This document shows positions 1 to 8,302 of a DNA stretch of 64,000 nucleotides, in pieces. Source of the DNA: Bacteroidaceae bacterium (GTDB lineage: Bacteria > Bacteroidota > Bacteroidia > Bacteroidales > Bacteroidaceae); the NCBI GenBank assembly GCA_017445925.1, contig JAFSRW010000084.1, positions 1 through 64,000 on the forward strand, given 5' to 3'. A program made the position numbers and the translations under genes. The notes below the pieces were generated by a model. That model ran no database searches and was not told where the DNA came from. It saw only the letters and a program-made list of their open reading frames with translations. Position 1 is the first letter of the stretch, and every line of letters starts with the position of its first letter.

Positions 1-1
1 A

Positions 2-2944
2 GAAGGGGGACGTTCAAAGACAGCCCTTGTAAATCTGATAAACTATGACAGCCCCTTGCAGAATCATTTCAAGGTGGTGAATCAGTGGTCTGTCGTTGAA
101 TATGATAAAATACGTTGTGACTTGGTGGTATTCATCAATGGCCTGCCCCTTGTTGTGATTGAACTGAAATCGCCAAGCAATGAAAACGTAGAAGAGGATG
201 ATGCCTATCTGCAAATAAAGCAGTATCAGCAGAAATGTCCTTCTCTATTTGTATATAATGCCTTCTCCGTTATCAGCGACCAACTGACCTCAAAGGCTGG
301 AACCATAACAGCCAAGGAAAACCGCTACATGGAATGGAAGGCTCCGAGTGAGCGAGCGCCATCAAGATTTCTTGAAATGGCCGAGTGTGAGGAGGCTCGA
401 CCGAAGGTCAAGAGCGTAGATGGGACAATAGAGACAAATGCTATAGCTGACTACGAAACATTCTTCAATGGTATCTTCAGGAGAGAAAGACTCATTGACA
501 TCATACAGAACTTCATCTGCTTTGACCATAAGGACGGACGACTCTCAAAGATAATGGGAGCCTATCATCAATACTTTGCTGTAAACAAAGCATTGGTAAA
601 GACGGATACGGCAATAGGTGGTGATGGAAAGATTGGTGTCTTCTGGCACACCCAAGGCTCAGGCAAGAGCCTCTCGATGGTTTTCTATGTACATCTGCTG
701 GTGCAGCACTATCCCCAATGTACCATCGTGGTAGTGACAGACCGCAATGACCTGGACCAGCAGCTCTACGAGCAGTTTGCTGGTTGCCAAAAGTTCCTCA
801 GACAGGAACCGCAAAGGGTAGGCTTTGACCTGAACGAGAAAGGAAAGCTCACCAAGACGGCAGGACGTGAAGACCTCGTAAGGAAACTAAAGGACTTGCG
901 AACAGGAGGTATTATCTTCACCACTATTCAGAAGTTCGAGGAAGGTACAGGACTGTTATCAGATAGAGAGAATATCATTGTGATAACGGATGAAGCACAT
1001 CGCTCGCAATATGGTGACGAACATTGGGACACGAAGGTTGGAAAGATGAAGAAAGGCTTTGCGCTATTCATGCGCGAATCGTTGCCTCATGCCTCGTTTA
1101 TAGGTTTCACTGGTACTCCAATATCTCAGCGAGACAGGGACACTAAGGAGGTCTTCGGTGACTATATAGATGTCTATGATATGACACAAGCTGTAGCAGA
1201 TGGTGCAACAAAGCCAGTCTATTACGAGAGCCGTGTCATAAAGCTGAATCTGAATGAAGAGGCTCTTCACAAACTCGATGAAGAGTTTGACCGTTTGGCT
1301 GATGAGGGAGCTACAGAAGAACAAATCAACAAAGCACGTCAGGAGAATAGCGGATTGAAAGAGATATTGTGTCATCCTGATACGATAGATAGTCTCTGCC
1401 AAGACATCATAGAGCACTACGAGAAGAACCGCCAGTATGAACTGACAGGTAAGGCGATGATAGTGGCATACAACAAAGAGGCTGCTGTGAAGATTTACCG
1501 TCGGATTTTGGAGATGCGCCCTGAGTGGAAGGATAAGATGCATGTGGTGGCAAGTGTTGCCAATACTGATAAGGAGGAATGGCATGATGTGATAGATGCC
1601 AAGCGGAACAAAGAATATGCAGCCCTTTTCAAGGATGACAATAGCCCAATGAAGATTGCCATTGTTGTAGATATGTGGCTCACCGGATTCGATGTTCCTT
1701 CGCTGGCAACAATGTATGTCTATAAGCCCATGAAGGAACACAATCTGATGCAGGCCATTGCCCGCGTAAATAGGGTGTTCCCAGAAAAGGAAGGTGGCTT
1801 GGTGGTAGATTATGTTGGCATAGCAGGCGCTTTGAAACAAGCTATGCAGGACTACACCAATCGTGATAAGAAGCAGTTTGGCGACCCTGATATTGGCAAG
1901 ACGGCATTAGTGAAGTTCCAAGAGAAATTGGAAATATGTCGTGACCTGTTGCATGGATTCGATTATAGCGGATGGTATGAAGGTACAGACCCAGAACGCA
2001 GCAAACTGATTACAAGTGGAGTGAACTTCATGCTGGAGGGAGATAAGCAGGAAAGACGCAAAAACTTTATTACTGAAAGCCAATTACTGCATAATGCACA
2101 GACATTGTGTAAGTCTCTGATTTCTGATAATGATAAGAGAGAGGTAGCCTTTATGGATGCCGTAAGGGTAATGCTGGTAAGGTTGGATGCTAAGGGTACC
2201 ACCATATCCAGGCATGATATCAATGAACGGATTTCACGTTTGCTGGAGCAGAGTCTGCAAAGCCAGGGTGTGGAAGTTTTAACCCCCAATGTAAACTTCT
2301 CGCTCTTCGACAGTAACTTCCTGACAGAGATTAAGAAGATGAAAGAGCGTAACCTGGCCCTGAAACTTCTGGAAAAGTTGATAACGGAGAAGATTCGCAA
2401 GTTTGAGAGAACCAACATCGTGCAGAGCCTTAAATTCAGCGAGATGATGAATAATGCCCTCTCGAATTACCTGAAAGGATTGCTGACCAACGAAGAGGTA
2501 ATTGCTGAGTTGCTTCGCATGGCGGAGGAAATAAAAAAATGTGAACAGGAAGGTGACGAATTGGGATTGACAACAGAGGAGAAAGCATTCTATGATGCTT
2601 TATCATCACCACAAGGCGTGAAAGAAGCCTACTCAAATGAAGAATTCATAAAGTTGACGAAAGAACTGACAGAACAGATCTGCAAGAACCGCACCATCGA
2701 CTGGAACCATAAGGATTCGGCTCGTGCCAAGATGCGAGTGATGGTGAAGCGACTGCTGAAGAAATATCACTATCCACCCGAAGGACAGGAGCAGGCTCTT
2801 CAAACGGTAATGGCTCAATGTAACAGGTGGGCTGATGATGAAGGAAACTATGATGAGCAGCCTAGAAACGTAATAAAAATGTACACCACAGAGGAGGAAA
2901 ATGGCAGCTATCTGATGGCAGCAGAGAGGGAAGAAGAATTATAA
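2..2944 (+). CDS. hsdR: Type I restriction enzyme R subunit (HsdR), 5' truncated by window edge
   Basis: This is the motor and nuclease subunit of a type I restriction-modification complex, which translocates and cuts unmethylated DNA together with HsdM and HsdS. The reading frame is open from base 2, and those first codons already match the HsdR N-terminal region, so the true start lies left of the window; the TTG at 56 is internal. Visible motifs are the PD-(D/E)xK nuclease core (CDLVVF followed by VVIELKSP), the Walker A motif HTQGSGKS, the DEAH box VITDEAHRS and the SF2 motif GFTGTPI. A helicase C region (DMWLTGFDVPSL, then QAIARVNR) and a helical C-terminal tail follow. About 980 residues are seen; the family is usually about 1000-1050, so little is missing. 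hsdM and hsdS are not in the window and are presumably upstream. Confidence 0.95.
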   Translation, partial: EGGRSKTALVNLINYDSPLQNHFKVVNQWSVVEYDKIRCDLVVFINGLPLVVIELKSPSNENVEEDDAYLQIKQYQQKCPSLFVYNAFSVISDQLTSKAGTITAKENRYMEWKAPSERAPSRFLEMAECEEARPKVKSVDGTIETNAIADYETFFNGIFRRERLIDIIQNFICFDHKDGRLSKIMGAYHQYFAVNKALVKTDTAIGGDGKIGVFWHTQGSGKSLSMVFYVHLLVQHYPQCTIVVVTDRNDLDQQLYEQFAGCQKFLRQEPQRVGFDLNEKGKLTKTAGREDLVRKLKDLRTGGIIFTTIQKFEEGTGLLSDRENIIVITDEAHRSQYGDEHWDTKVGKMKKGFALFMRESLPHASFIGFTGTPISQRDRDTKEVFGDYIDVYDMTQAVADGATKPVYYESRVIKLNLNEEALHKLDEEFDRLADEGATEEQINKARQENSGLKEILCHPDTIDSLCQDIIEHYEKNRQYELTGKAMIVAYNKEAAVKIYRRILEMRPEWKDKMHVVASVANTDKEEWHDVIDAKRNKEYAALFKDDNSPMKIAIVVDMWLTGFDVPSLATMYVYKPMKEHNLMQAIARVNRVFPEKEGGLVVDYVGIAGALKQAMQDYTNRDKKQFGDPDIGKTALVKFQEKLEICRDLLHGFDYSGWYEGTDPERSKLITSGVNFMLEGDKQERRKNFITESQLLHNAQTLCKSLISDNDKREVAFMDAVRVMLVRLDAKGTTISRHDINERISRLLEQSLQSQGVEVLTPNVNFSLFDSNFLTEIKKMKERNLALKLLEKLITEKIRKFERTNIVQSLKFSEMMNNALSNYLKGLLTNEEVIAELLRMAEEIKKCEQEGDELGLTTEEKAFYDALSSPQGVKEAYSNEEFIKLTKELTEQICKNRTIDWNHKDSARAKMRVMVKRLLKKYHYPPEGQEQALQTVMAQCNRWADDEGNYDEQPRNVIKMYTTEEENGSYLMAAEREEEL

Positions 2945-2950
2945 ACAAAA

Positions 2951-2980
2951 GGTGCCCATGTCATTGCTGGCGTGGGCACC
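2951..2980. terminator. Hairpin after hsdR
   Basis: GGTGCCCA at 2951-2958 pairs perfectly with TGGGCACC at 2973-2980, and two further pairs are possible towards a loop of about 10 bases. It lies 7 bases after the hsdR stop codon. The following T-rich stretch is weak, so this is a stem-loop terminator or an mRNA 3'-end stabiliser. Confidence 0.6.
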
Positions 2981-3120
2981 GTGAGCTTTGGCGGTTTTCA
3001 GATAATAATAATTTTTGAAGCTTATTTGCGATAATTTTCTAACTTGATTCTGAGCAAAAAGTAGCTTAAATAAAAAAAATATCAAGTAGATTATTCCTCC
3101 TCCTGAATAAGATGATGTAA

Positions 3121-3148
3121 GAGGGAAGAAGGAAGAGGGAAGAAGGAA
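3121..3148. repeat. 14-base perfect tandem repeat, two copies
   Basis: The unit GAGGGAAGAAGGAA occurs twice in a row (3121-3134 and 3135-3148). It belongs to the purine-rich simple repeats seen in several spacers of this window. Confidence 0.85.
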
Positions 3149-3176
3149 GATGTTTGACCTAAGTGACCTTTGCTTC

Positions 3177-3281
3177 ATTCCCCTTATCTGGACAAGATAT
3201 TCCGATAGGGGGAACAAGTCATTGAGATAATTCCTTACCCCCTAAAGTCCTATCTCAATGAGTCGTGGAGATAAGGGGAAT
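3177..3281. repeat. Nested inverted repeats
   Basis: ATTCCCCTTATCT at 3177-3189 is the exact reverse complement of 3269-3281 (13 bp). Inside it, TCATTGAGATA at 3219-3229 is the exact reverse complement of 3251-3261 (11 bp). Related partial copies (CTCATGGAGATTATCTGGA) continue to about 3302. The RNA could fold into a long cruciform-like stem. Its role is unknown. Confidence 0.7.
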
Positions 3282-3350
3282 AACTCATGGAGATTATCTG
3301 GATGAAGCATAGGTGAATTTTGCTTTATTTCAAACATATTGGGCTTACCT

Positions 3351-3382
3351 TTTGGTTGGCTCATTATTTCTTTGTACCTTCG
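3351..3382 (+). promoter_or_regulatory. Bacteroidetes-type promoter of the glycosidase operon
   Basis: A -33 box TTTG (3351-3354) is followed after 20 bases by TACCTTCG (3375-3382), one mismatch from TAnnTTTG. The spacing fits the known sigma-ABfr consensus. Transcription would start near 3389, about 60 bases before the first ATG. Confidence 0.7.
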
Positions 3383-3449
3383 CAAACAGAATATGGTTGA
3401 AAGATGGCTGATGTGAAATATTGCAAAGGAATAAAAACGTTACTTGAAT

Positions 3450-5390
3450 ATGATGAAACCAATTAACATAATAGGCTGTGGCTATGCACAGCGGATTGAG
3501 GAACTGGGTTCGCGCTACCACCAGTGGGTTATAGGACTTGTATTGTCATTTGTTTGCGTTTCGCCTTTGTTAGCACGCAAGCAATGGACAGAGAAGGAAG
3601 CGTGGAAATGGCAAGAGAGAGTAGGAGTAGTGAAAGGGTTTAATGAGATGATTCCTGCCTATCCGGGTATGACACTTGATGAGATACTGAAAACAGCTCA
3701 GAATATAGGTCTTAACAATGTTCGTTTCTGGATTCCTGGTGCTTCTGCTGAAGAGAAGATTGCCAACTTAAGACGTATTGTTGATACAGCTGAGAAGTAT
3801 GGCATCACGTGTTCCCCTGTTCTGACGATGCCCATCCCTAAGGCTTTCGGTGAATCAAAAGGGACGGATCCAGCAGCGTTGAAGCAGATGGAGGAATATA
3901 CGAAGAAGGTGATTGGAGCCTTTGCCAAGGACCAACGTGTCATCATGTGGGATTTGTGGAACGAACCTGGTTGTGTAAATTTCTTCGATGGGGGAGATGC
4001 CGACTTTTCACTTTGCCTGAAAGCCATTGAGTACATTCTGGAATGGAGTTTGGAAATGAATCCTGTGCAAGCTCTGACTTCAAGTATCTTTTGGCGAGGT
4101 GACCTAAAGAATAACGAGACTGAGCTCCAGAAATATGCCCGCCAGGTGGAAGCAAAGATGGACGTGCACAACTTCCATGACTATGCTGCATCCGGTGATA
4201 GTGACCACCAGCAGGAATGGCAGCGTGAGTTGATGGATTACCTTTTGGGCATCAGCAACCGCCCGCTGGTCTGTACGGAATGTCTTACACGTGTAAACAA
4301 CTCTGGCCTTTCCCGCACCTTCGCTGATTTTCAGCCCTACAATGTGAATTTCTATTTGTGGGGATTATATATCTGCGATCGGAACTGGGCTGTTCGTTGG
4401 GAGCGGTCGACGTATGATCCTTATGAAAACTCGTTCCACAATTTATTACGTCCTGACGGAGACCCTATTGATTTTCGTGACATTGAGTTGATACGCAACT
4501 ATCGTTTTACTCATGGTGAGCAAGTTGATCCTGGAGCTGAGTATACCGACAGATGGGAGAACCAGAAAGCGTGGCGTTGGATGTCGCTTGGTCCTGTAAA
4601 AGGTCGTCAGTTCGACAGCATGAATGATGCTCTTCTCTGGCTGAAGTCGGACGAGGCAAAAGCTGGTTTTAACAGTTTGAATGTAAAATGGAATTACAGC
4701 GAATACCATGCTGACGAGAAAGCCTTTTATGCCCAGACGGATTCTCTGCTGATGATGGCTGATGCCCAAGGGATGACAGTATTGCCAACACTCCTGACAG
4801 ATGCCGACCTAATAGCATTGGATAAAGAGCTTGCCAGATATGTGGGTCATGTAATCCGTAGATACTATCATGATGCTCGCATACAGGCTTGGGATTTGTA
4901 TTATCAACCAGGAGCGGAATCAGGGGATACAGAACGCTTGAAGGAACTGCTGAAAATGCTTTTCAGATACGGACGTTACGAGTGGCCCAACCAGCCAATG
5001 ATGGTAACTCCGATGGTTCGTGTGCAGAAATTTGCGCCAAACTTTGATTATCGTAAAGCTTTGGTTCATGGTATCACAAATGGGTGGAACCGTTTAGAAT
5101 ATCAGGGTGGTGCGAATGCTGACCTATGTTATTTGGCTTGGAAACTGAGTGACGTGATAGCTTTTGCATCCAATCAGACAGCACCTCAAACGGGTTGGCT
5201 TAAGAGTATAGCCTTTCGTTACGGACGACCTGTCTTCGTTACGAATTGGCAGCCAACGGATGAGGGCAATGCGGCTGAAACGTTGGATAACTTCAGTCGT
5301 AGTCATACTTTCTGGTATCAGAGTGGTCATACAGTTGCATTGAAAGACCTCTCCAATTTCAGATTCAAACCAATCACCGTTGGACATTAA
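3450..5390 (+). CDS. Secreted tandem GH5-like protein with a degenerate second catalytic domain
   Basis: This is probably a carbohydrate-active enzyme of clan GH-A. The start is taken at ATG 3450 because the upstream in-frame TTG at 3444 is less likely; a hydrophobic signal segment ends near LLARKQ. Domain 1 (about residues 45-345) carries WDLWNEPG with the acid/base E172 and RPLVCTEC with the nucleophile E277. Domain 2 (about 360-630) begins with a related sequence (KAWRW..GPVKG against KAWKW..GVVKG). At the matching places it has WDLYYQPG (Q486) and RPVFVTNW (N599), so both catalytic glutamates are lost. It is the first gene of an operon with a metallo-hydrolase and an ADP-ribosylglycohydrolase homologue. 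The substrate is unknown, and the exact GH family needs a profile search. Confidence 0.8.
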   Translation: MMKPINIIGCGYAQRIEELGSRYHQWVIGLVLSFVCVSPLLARKQWTEKEAWKWQERVGVVKGFNEMIPAYPGMTLDEILKTAQNIGLNNVRFWIPGASAEEKIANLRRIVDTAEKYGITCSPVLTMPIPKAFGESKGTDPAALKQMEEYTKKVIGAFAKDQRVIMWDLWNEPGCVNFFDGGDADFSLCLKAIEYILEWSLEMNPVQALTSSIFWRGDLKNNETELQKYARQVEAKMDVHNFHDYAASGDSDHQQEWQRELMDYLLGISNRPLVCTECLTRVNNSGLSRTFADFQPYNVNFYLWGLYICDRNWAVRWERSTYDPYENSFHNLLRPDGDPIDFRDIELIRNYRFTHGEQVDPGAEYTDRWENQKAWRWMSLGPVKGRQFDSMNDALLWLKSDEAKAGFNSLNVKWNYSEYHADEKAFYAQTDSLLMMADAQGMTVLPTLLTDADLIALDKELARYVGHVIRRYYHDARIQAWDLYYQPGAESGDTERLKELLKMLFRYGRYEWPNQPMMVTPMVRVQKFAPNFDYRKALVHGITNGWNRLEYQGGANADLCYLAWKLSDVIAFASNQTAPQTGWLKSIAFRYGRPVFVTNWQPTDEGNAAETLDNFSRSHTFWYQSGHTVALKDLSNFRFKPITVGH

Positions 5391-5406
5391 AATAGAGGAT
5401 TGAAGG

Positions 5407-6354
5407 ATGAAGATGAAAATGGTTAGACAAAACAAATTGACGCGCAGGCAGTTCCTTGCTTGCGGAACTGTGGCTACAGTGGGGATGGCACTTCCTGCCA
5501 AGATGAGAGGAGCAGAGAAAAGCCAGGTGAAGAAGATGCCCAAGGACTCAGCTTTCACCGTATGGCAAATTCCTTCGCACAGTAATACCATCGGGAATTC
5601 ATACGTCTTCCAGACAAAAACGGGAAAAGTTATTGTTATGGACGGCGGATTCCCTGAGGAGGCTTACACCCTACGCGGCTTCATAGGGGCCTTGGGCAAC
5701 GAGGTGGAGGCTTGGTTTATTTCGCATCCGCATGATGATCACATGGGTGCTCTGAGGGAGATTCTGAAACAGGGCATGCAGGACCTCCGCATCAAGGCCA
5801 TCTATCATTCCAGCATCACCGACAAGGTGATTGATGCAGAGCCCACTGAGGCAGAAAAGACACGAGACTTCTATGACAAGCTTAGCAAGTGCGATGCCAA
5901 GGTGGTGGATATACAACAGGCTGGACAGGTGTTCGACTTCGACGGGATGAAGCTCAAGATAGTGAGCGTAGCCACTCAGCTTACCACGAATCCCTATAAC
6001 AACAATTCCATGATTATGCGTGTGTGGGACAAACGGAAATCGTTGGTCTTTTTGGGCGATGCGGGCGTGGAGTGTGGCGATCTGGCTCTGAAAGGCCCTT
6101 ATGCTGAGGACTTAAACTGCGACTATCTGCAAATGGCGCATCATGGGCAAAACGGATGCTCGGAGGATTTCTATCGTTCCATCAAGTTCCGTGCCTGCCT
6201 GTGGCCAACTCCCATGTGGGTATGGAACAACGATACAGGCAATGGATTTGATACTGCAAATCTGAAAACGGTGAGAACACGCGAATGGATGGAAAAGATA
6301 GGTATTAAGGAACATCATGTGTCCGTTCGCGACGGGCTATGGAGATTAGACTGA
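5407..6354 (+). CDS. Secreted metallo-beta-lactamase-fold hydrolase
   Basis: This is an MBL-fold metallohydrolase, resembling the soluble ComEC/Rec2-like branch. The metal-binding motif HPHDDH provides H107, H109, D111 and H112. Later metal ligands are probably in FLGDAG and MAHHGQNG. The N-terminus KLTRRQFLACGTVATVG looks like a twin-arginine signal, so export through Tat is likely. ATGs at 5407, 5413 and 5419 are close together and the first is used here. The gene lies 16 bases after the GH5-like gene and 22 before the next gene, so the three are probably co-transcribed. The substrate cannot be told from sequence; a phosphodiester, lactone or sugar ester are all possible. Confidence 0.8.
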   Translation: MKMKMVRQNKLTRRQFLACGTVATVGMALPAKMRGAEKSQVKKMPKDSAFTVWQIPSHSNTIGNSYVFQTKTGKVIVMDGGFPEEAYTLRGFIGALGNEVEAWFISHPHDDHMGALREILKQGMQDLRIKAIYHSSITDKVIDAEPTEAEKTRDFYDKLSKCDAKVVDIQQAGQVFDFDGMKLKIVSVATQLTTNPYNNNSMIMRVWDKRKSLVFLGDAGVECGDLALKGPYAEDLNCDYLQMAHHGQNGCSEDFYRSIKFRACLWPTPMWVWNNDTGNGFDTANLKTVRTREWMEKIGIKEHHVSVRDGLWRLD

Positions 6355-6376
6355 GAACAATAAACGCGATAGTATT

Positions 6377-7879
6377 ATGAAGAAGTACCGTATTCTATAC
6401 CTTATTATATTATGTGTGGCTACAACCACCATGCAGGCCCGACGGGTTAACCTTTCCCGAGCTACGCTTCTGGATAAAATAAAGGGCGGATGGGCTGGAC
6501 AGACCATAGGATGTGCCTACGGAGGGCCTACGGAGTTCTGCTATCGTGGCGTTACCATTCCGGAGAGTACTGCCATTGAGTACCCTGAACATCACTTGCA
6601 GTATTTCTTCGACAGGTCTCCAGGCCTCTATGATGATATCTATATGGACCTTACTTTCCTGGATGTATTTAACCGCCTGGGGTTGGATGCACCTACCGAT
6701 TCCTTTGCTACCGCCTTTGCCTATGCACGTTATCCGCTTTGGCACGCCAACCAGGCTGGTCGATACAATATTCAGCACGGACTGATGCCACCTGCCTCGG
6801 GCTATTGGAAGAACAACCCGCATGCCGACTGTATCGACTATCAGATAGAGGCCGACTACTCAGGACTTATGTCGCCAGGAATGCCCAACACAGCATCAGC
6901 TATTAGTGACCGAATAGGCCATATTATGAATTATGGCGATGGTTGGTATGGTGGTGTTTTCGTTGGCGCTATGTATGCTCTGGCCTTTTTGGAATCGGAT
7001 ATTGAAAATATTGTTGTTCAGGCACTAAAGACTATTCCCAAACGCAGCAAATTCCATCAGTGCATCAGTAGGGTTGTGCAATGGTATAGGGAAGAGCCGA
7101 ACGACTGGCATCGTACCTGGCAGCTTTACAACGATACATACGCCGAGGATGTGGGTTGTCCTGAACTGATTCTGGCACCTGGCAACATAGATGCCACCAT
7201 GAACTCGGCTTACGTGGTGATGGGACTGCTCTTCGGGCACGGAGATTTCGGGAAAACCCTGGAGATAGCCACCCGTTGCGGACAAGACTCGGACTGCAAT
7301 CCCTCTACGGCAGGTGGAATCCTTGCCACCGTGCTGGGATATAGCCGTATTCCTGAGCAATGGATGCCTAATGTGAGGGAGATAGAGGAACGCCCGTTTG
7401 CTTATACCAATATGTCGTTACAGACCACATACGATGTTTGTTATCGTTTGGCCTTGGAGCAGATACAGCGTTATGGCGGGAGTGTTACAGATGAGCAGGT
7501 GAACATCAGGCAGCAAAAGCCGAAAGCCGTAAGACTGGAGCAGGGCTTTACAGACCTTCACCCAGAGATTTTGGCAGAAAATATCCAGTATTTAGGTACA
7601 GACAGCGCTACGCAGAACACCTTCACTTTCGAGGGTAAGGGTATTGTAGCATACGGATATGTAGAATGCTCAGACCCAAAATATGAGGCTGAGTTGGAGG
7701 TGAGCATCGACGGAAAGGTTCAACGAGTGATGAACCTGCCTGCAACCTTCCTTCGCCGAACAGCCGACTGCCTTTATTGGAATTACGACCTGGCTCCTGA
7801 TAGCCATACCATCAGTTTCCGATTGCTCAATCCTACGCCTCAAGCAAAAATAAATGCTCGTCGCTTAATAAGATATTGA
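6377..7879 (+). CDS. Secreted ADP-ribosylglycohydrolase-family protein
   Basis: This is an ADP-ribosylglycohydrolase (ARH/DraG) fold protein with a signal peptide (MKKYRILYLIILCVATTTMQA). The family removes ADP-ribose from proteins or small molecules using two Mg ions. The N-terminal motif LLDKIKGGWAGQTIG, the metal motif YDDIYMDLTF (D86, D87, D91) and the C-terminal metal motif GQDSDCNPSTAGG are all present, so it is probably active. The ARH core ends near residue 370. A further region of about 120 residues contains a beta-rich domain (about 400-500) that I do not recognise. Export is unusual for a classical ARH. Co-occurrence with a GH5-like protein suggests a carbohydrate- or nucleoside-related substrate outside the cytoplasm (inference). 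Confidence 0.85.
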   Translation: MKKYRILYLIILCVATTTMQARRVNLSRATLLDKIKGGWAGQTIGCAYGGPTEFCYRGVTIPESTAIEYPEHHLQYFFDRSPGLYDDIYMDLTFLDVFNRLGLDAPTDSFATAFAYARYPLWHANQAGRYNIQHGLMPPASGYWKNNPHADCIDYQIEADYSGLMSPGMPNTASAISDRIGHIMNYGDGWYGGVFVGAMYALAFLESDIENIVVQALKTIPKRSKFHQCISRVVQWYREEPNDWHRTWQLYNDTYAEDVGCPELILAPGNIDATMNSAYVVMGLLFGHGDFGKTLEIATRCGQDSDCNPSTAGGILATVLGYSRIPEQWMPNVREIEERPFAYTNMSLQTTYDVCYRLALEQIQRYGGSVTDEQVNIRQQKPKAVRLEQGFTDLHPEILAENIQYLGTDSATQNTFTFEGKGIVAYGYVECSDPKYEAELEVSIDGKVQRVMNLPATFLRRTADCLYWNYDLAPDSHTISFRLLNPTPQAKINARRLIRY

Positions 7880-7888
7880 TTTTTTTTG

Positions 7889-7896
7889 TATTTTTG
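7889..7896 (+). promoter_or_regulatory. -7 box next to the start of the small membrane protein gene
   Basis: TATTTTTG matches TAnnTTTG exactly, but no clear TTTG lies 19-21 bases upstream. Transcription would begin at about 7902, on the ATG, which would give a leaderless mRNA if the promoter is real. Confidence 0.4.
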
Positions 7897-7901
7897 CGTC
7901 G

Positions 7902-8249
7902 ATGAATCTGAATACAAAGAGATATATTGCATCATGGGTCCTGTTGACAGTCTTCCTGCCAACACTGTTGCTTTCGTCTCTGCATATTCATCATGTATCA
8001 GAAGATGAGACCTCCTGTACGGCCTGCGTTCAGCACCAGTGTCATGGTCATTTGTCGCAATTTTCCGGCTCTTTGCACCATTGTGTACTATGCCAGTTCC
8101 TTACGCTGTCATTTGTTGCAGGTACTGCCGGCACGGTGGTATTCTTATCTTTTGTATGTTCCCAACGGTTTGTAAAGCCTCTCTGTGACCATATACCAGG
8201 GAGATATTACTTCATTGTTACCAGGGGCCCGCCAGCTTTTAGCGCTTAA
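7902..8249 (+). CDS. Small His/Cys-rich membrane protein, possibly DUF2946-like
   Basis: This 115-residue protein has a hydrophobic segment after a basic start (TKRYIASWVLLTVFLPTLLL) and a second one near residues 66-90. Between them lie metal-type clusters: HIHH, CTACVQHQCHGH and HHCVLC. It directly precedes a TonB-dependent receptor that is also His-rich. Small proteins of this sort often sit before heavy-metal receptors in Bacteroidetes, so a role in metal (Zn, Cu or Ni) sensing or handling is inferred. The start follows from the signal-like N-terminus. Confidence 0.65.
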   Translation: MNLNTKRYIASWVLLTVFLPTLLLSSLHIHHVSEDETSCTACVQHQCHGHLSQFSGSLHHCVLCQFLTLSFVAGTAGTVVFLSFVCSQRFVKPLCDHIPGRYYFIVTRGPPAFSA

Positions 8250-8302
8250 AACCCCTAACGTTTATTTTACCAATACACTTTAATTTATAAACAGGTAACA
8301 GA

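Larger units (their letters stand above)
2981..3350. other. Gene-free spacer with tandem and inverted repeats
   Basis: No convincing gene lies here; short open frames lack start signals and family resemblance. The spacer is AT-rich up to about 3115, then holds a 14-base tandem repeat and a nested inverted-repeat block, listed separately, before the promoter of the glycosidase operon. Confidence 0.6.

Noticed and set aside
56-58. TTG at 56 as the start of hsdR
   Set aside because: The frame is open to the window edge and the upstream codons match HsdR, so the gene is truncated by the window.
1064-1840. 258-codon minus-strand frame inside hsdR
   Set aside because: Antisense to the helicase domain; the codon pattern follows hsdR.
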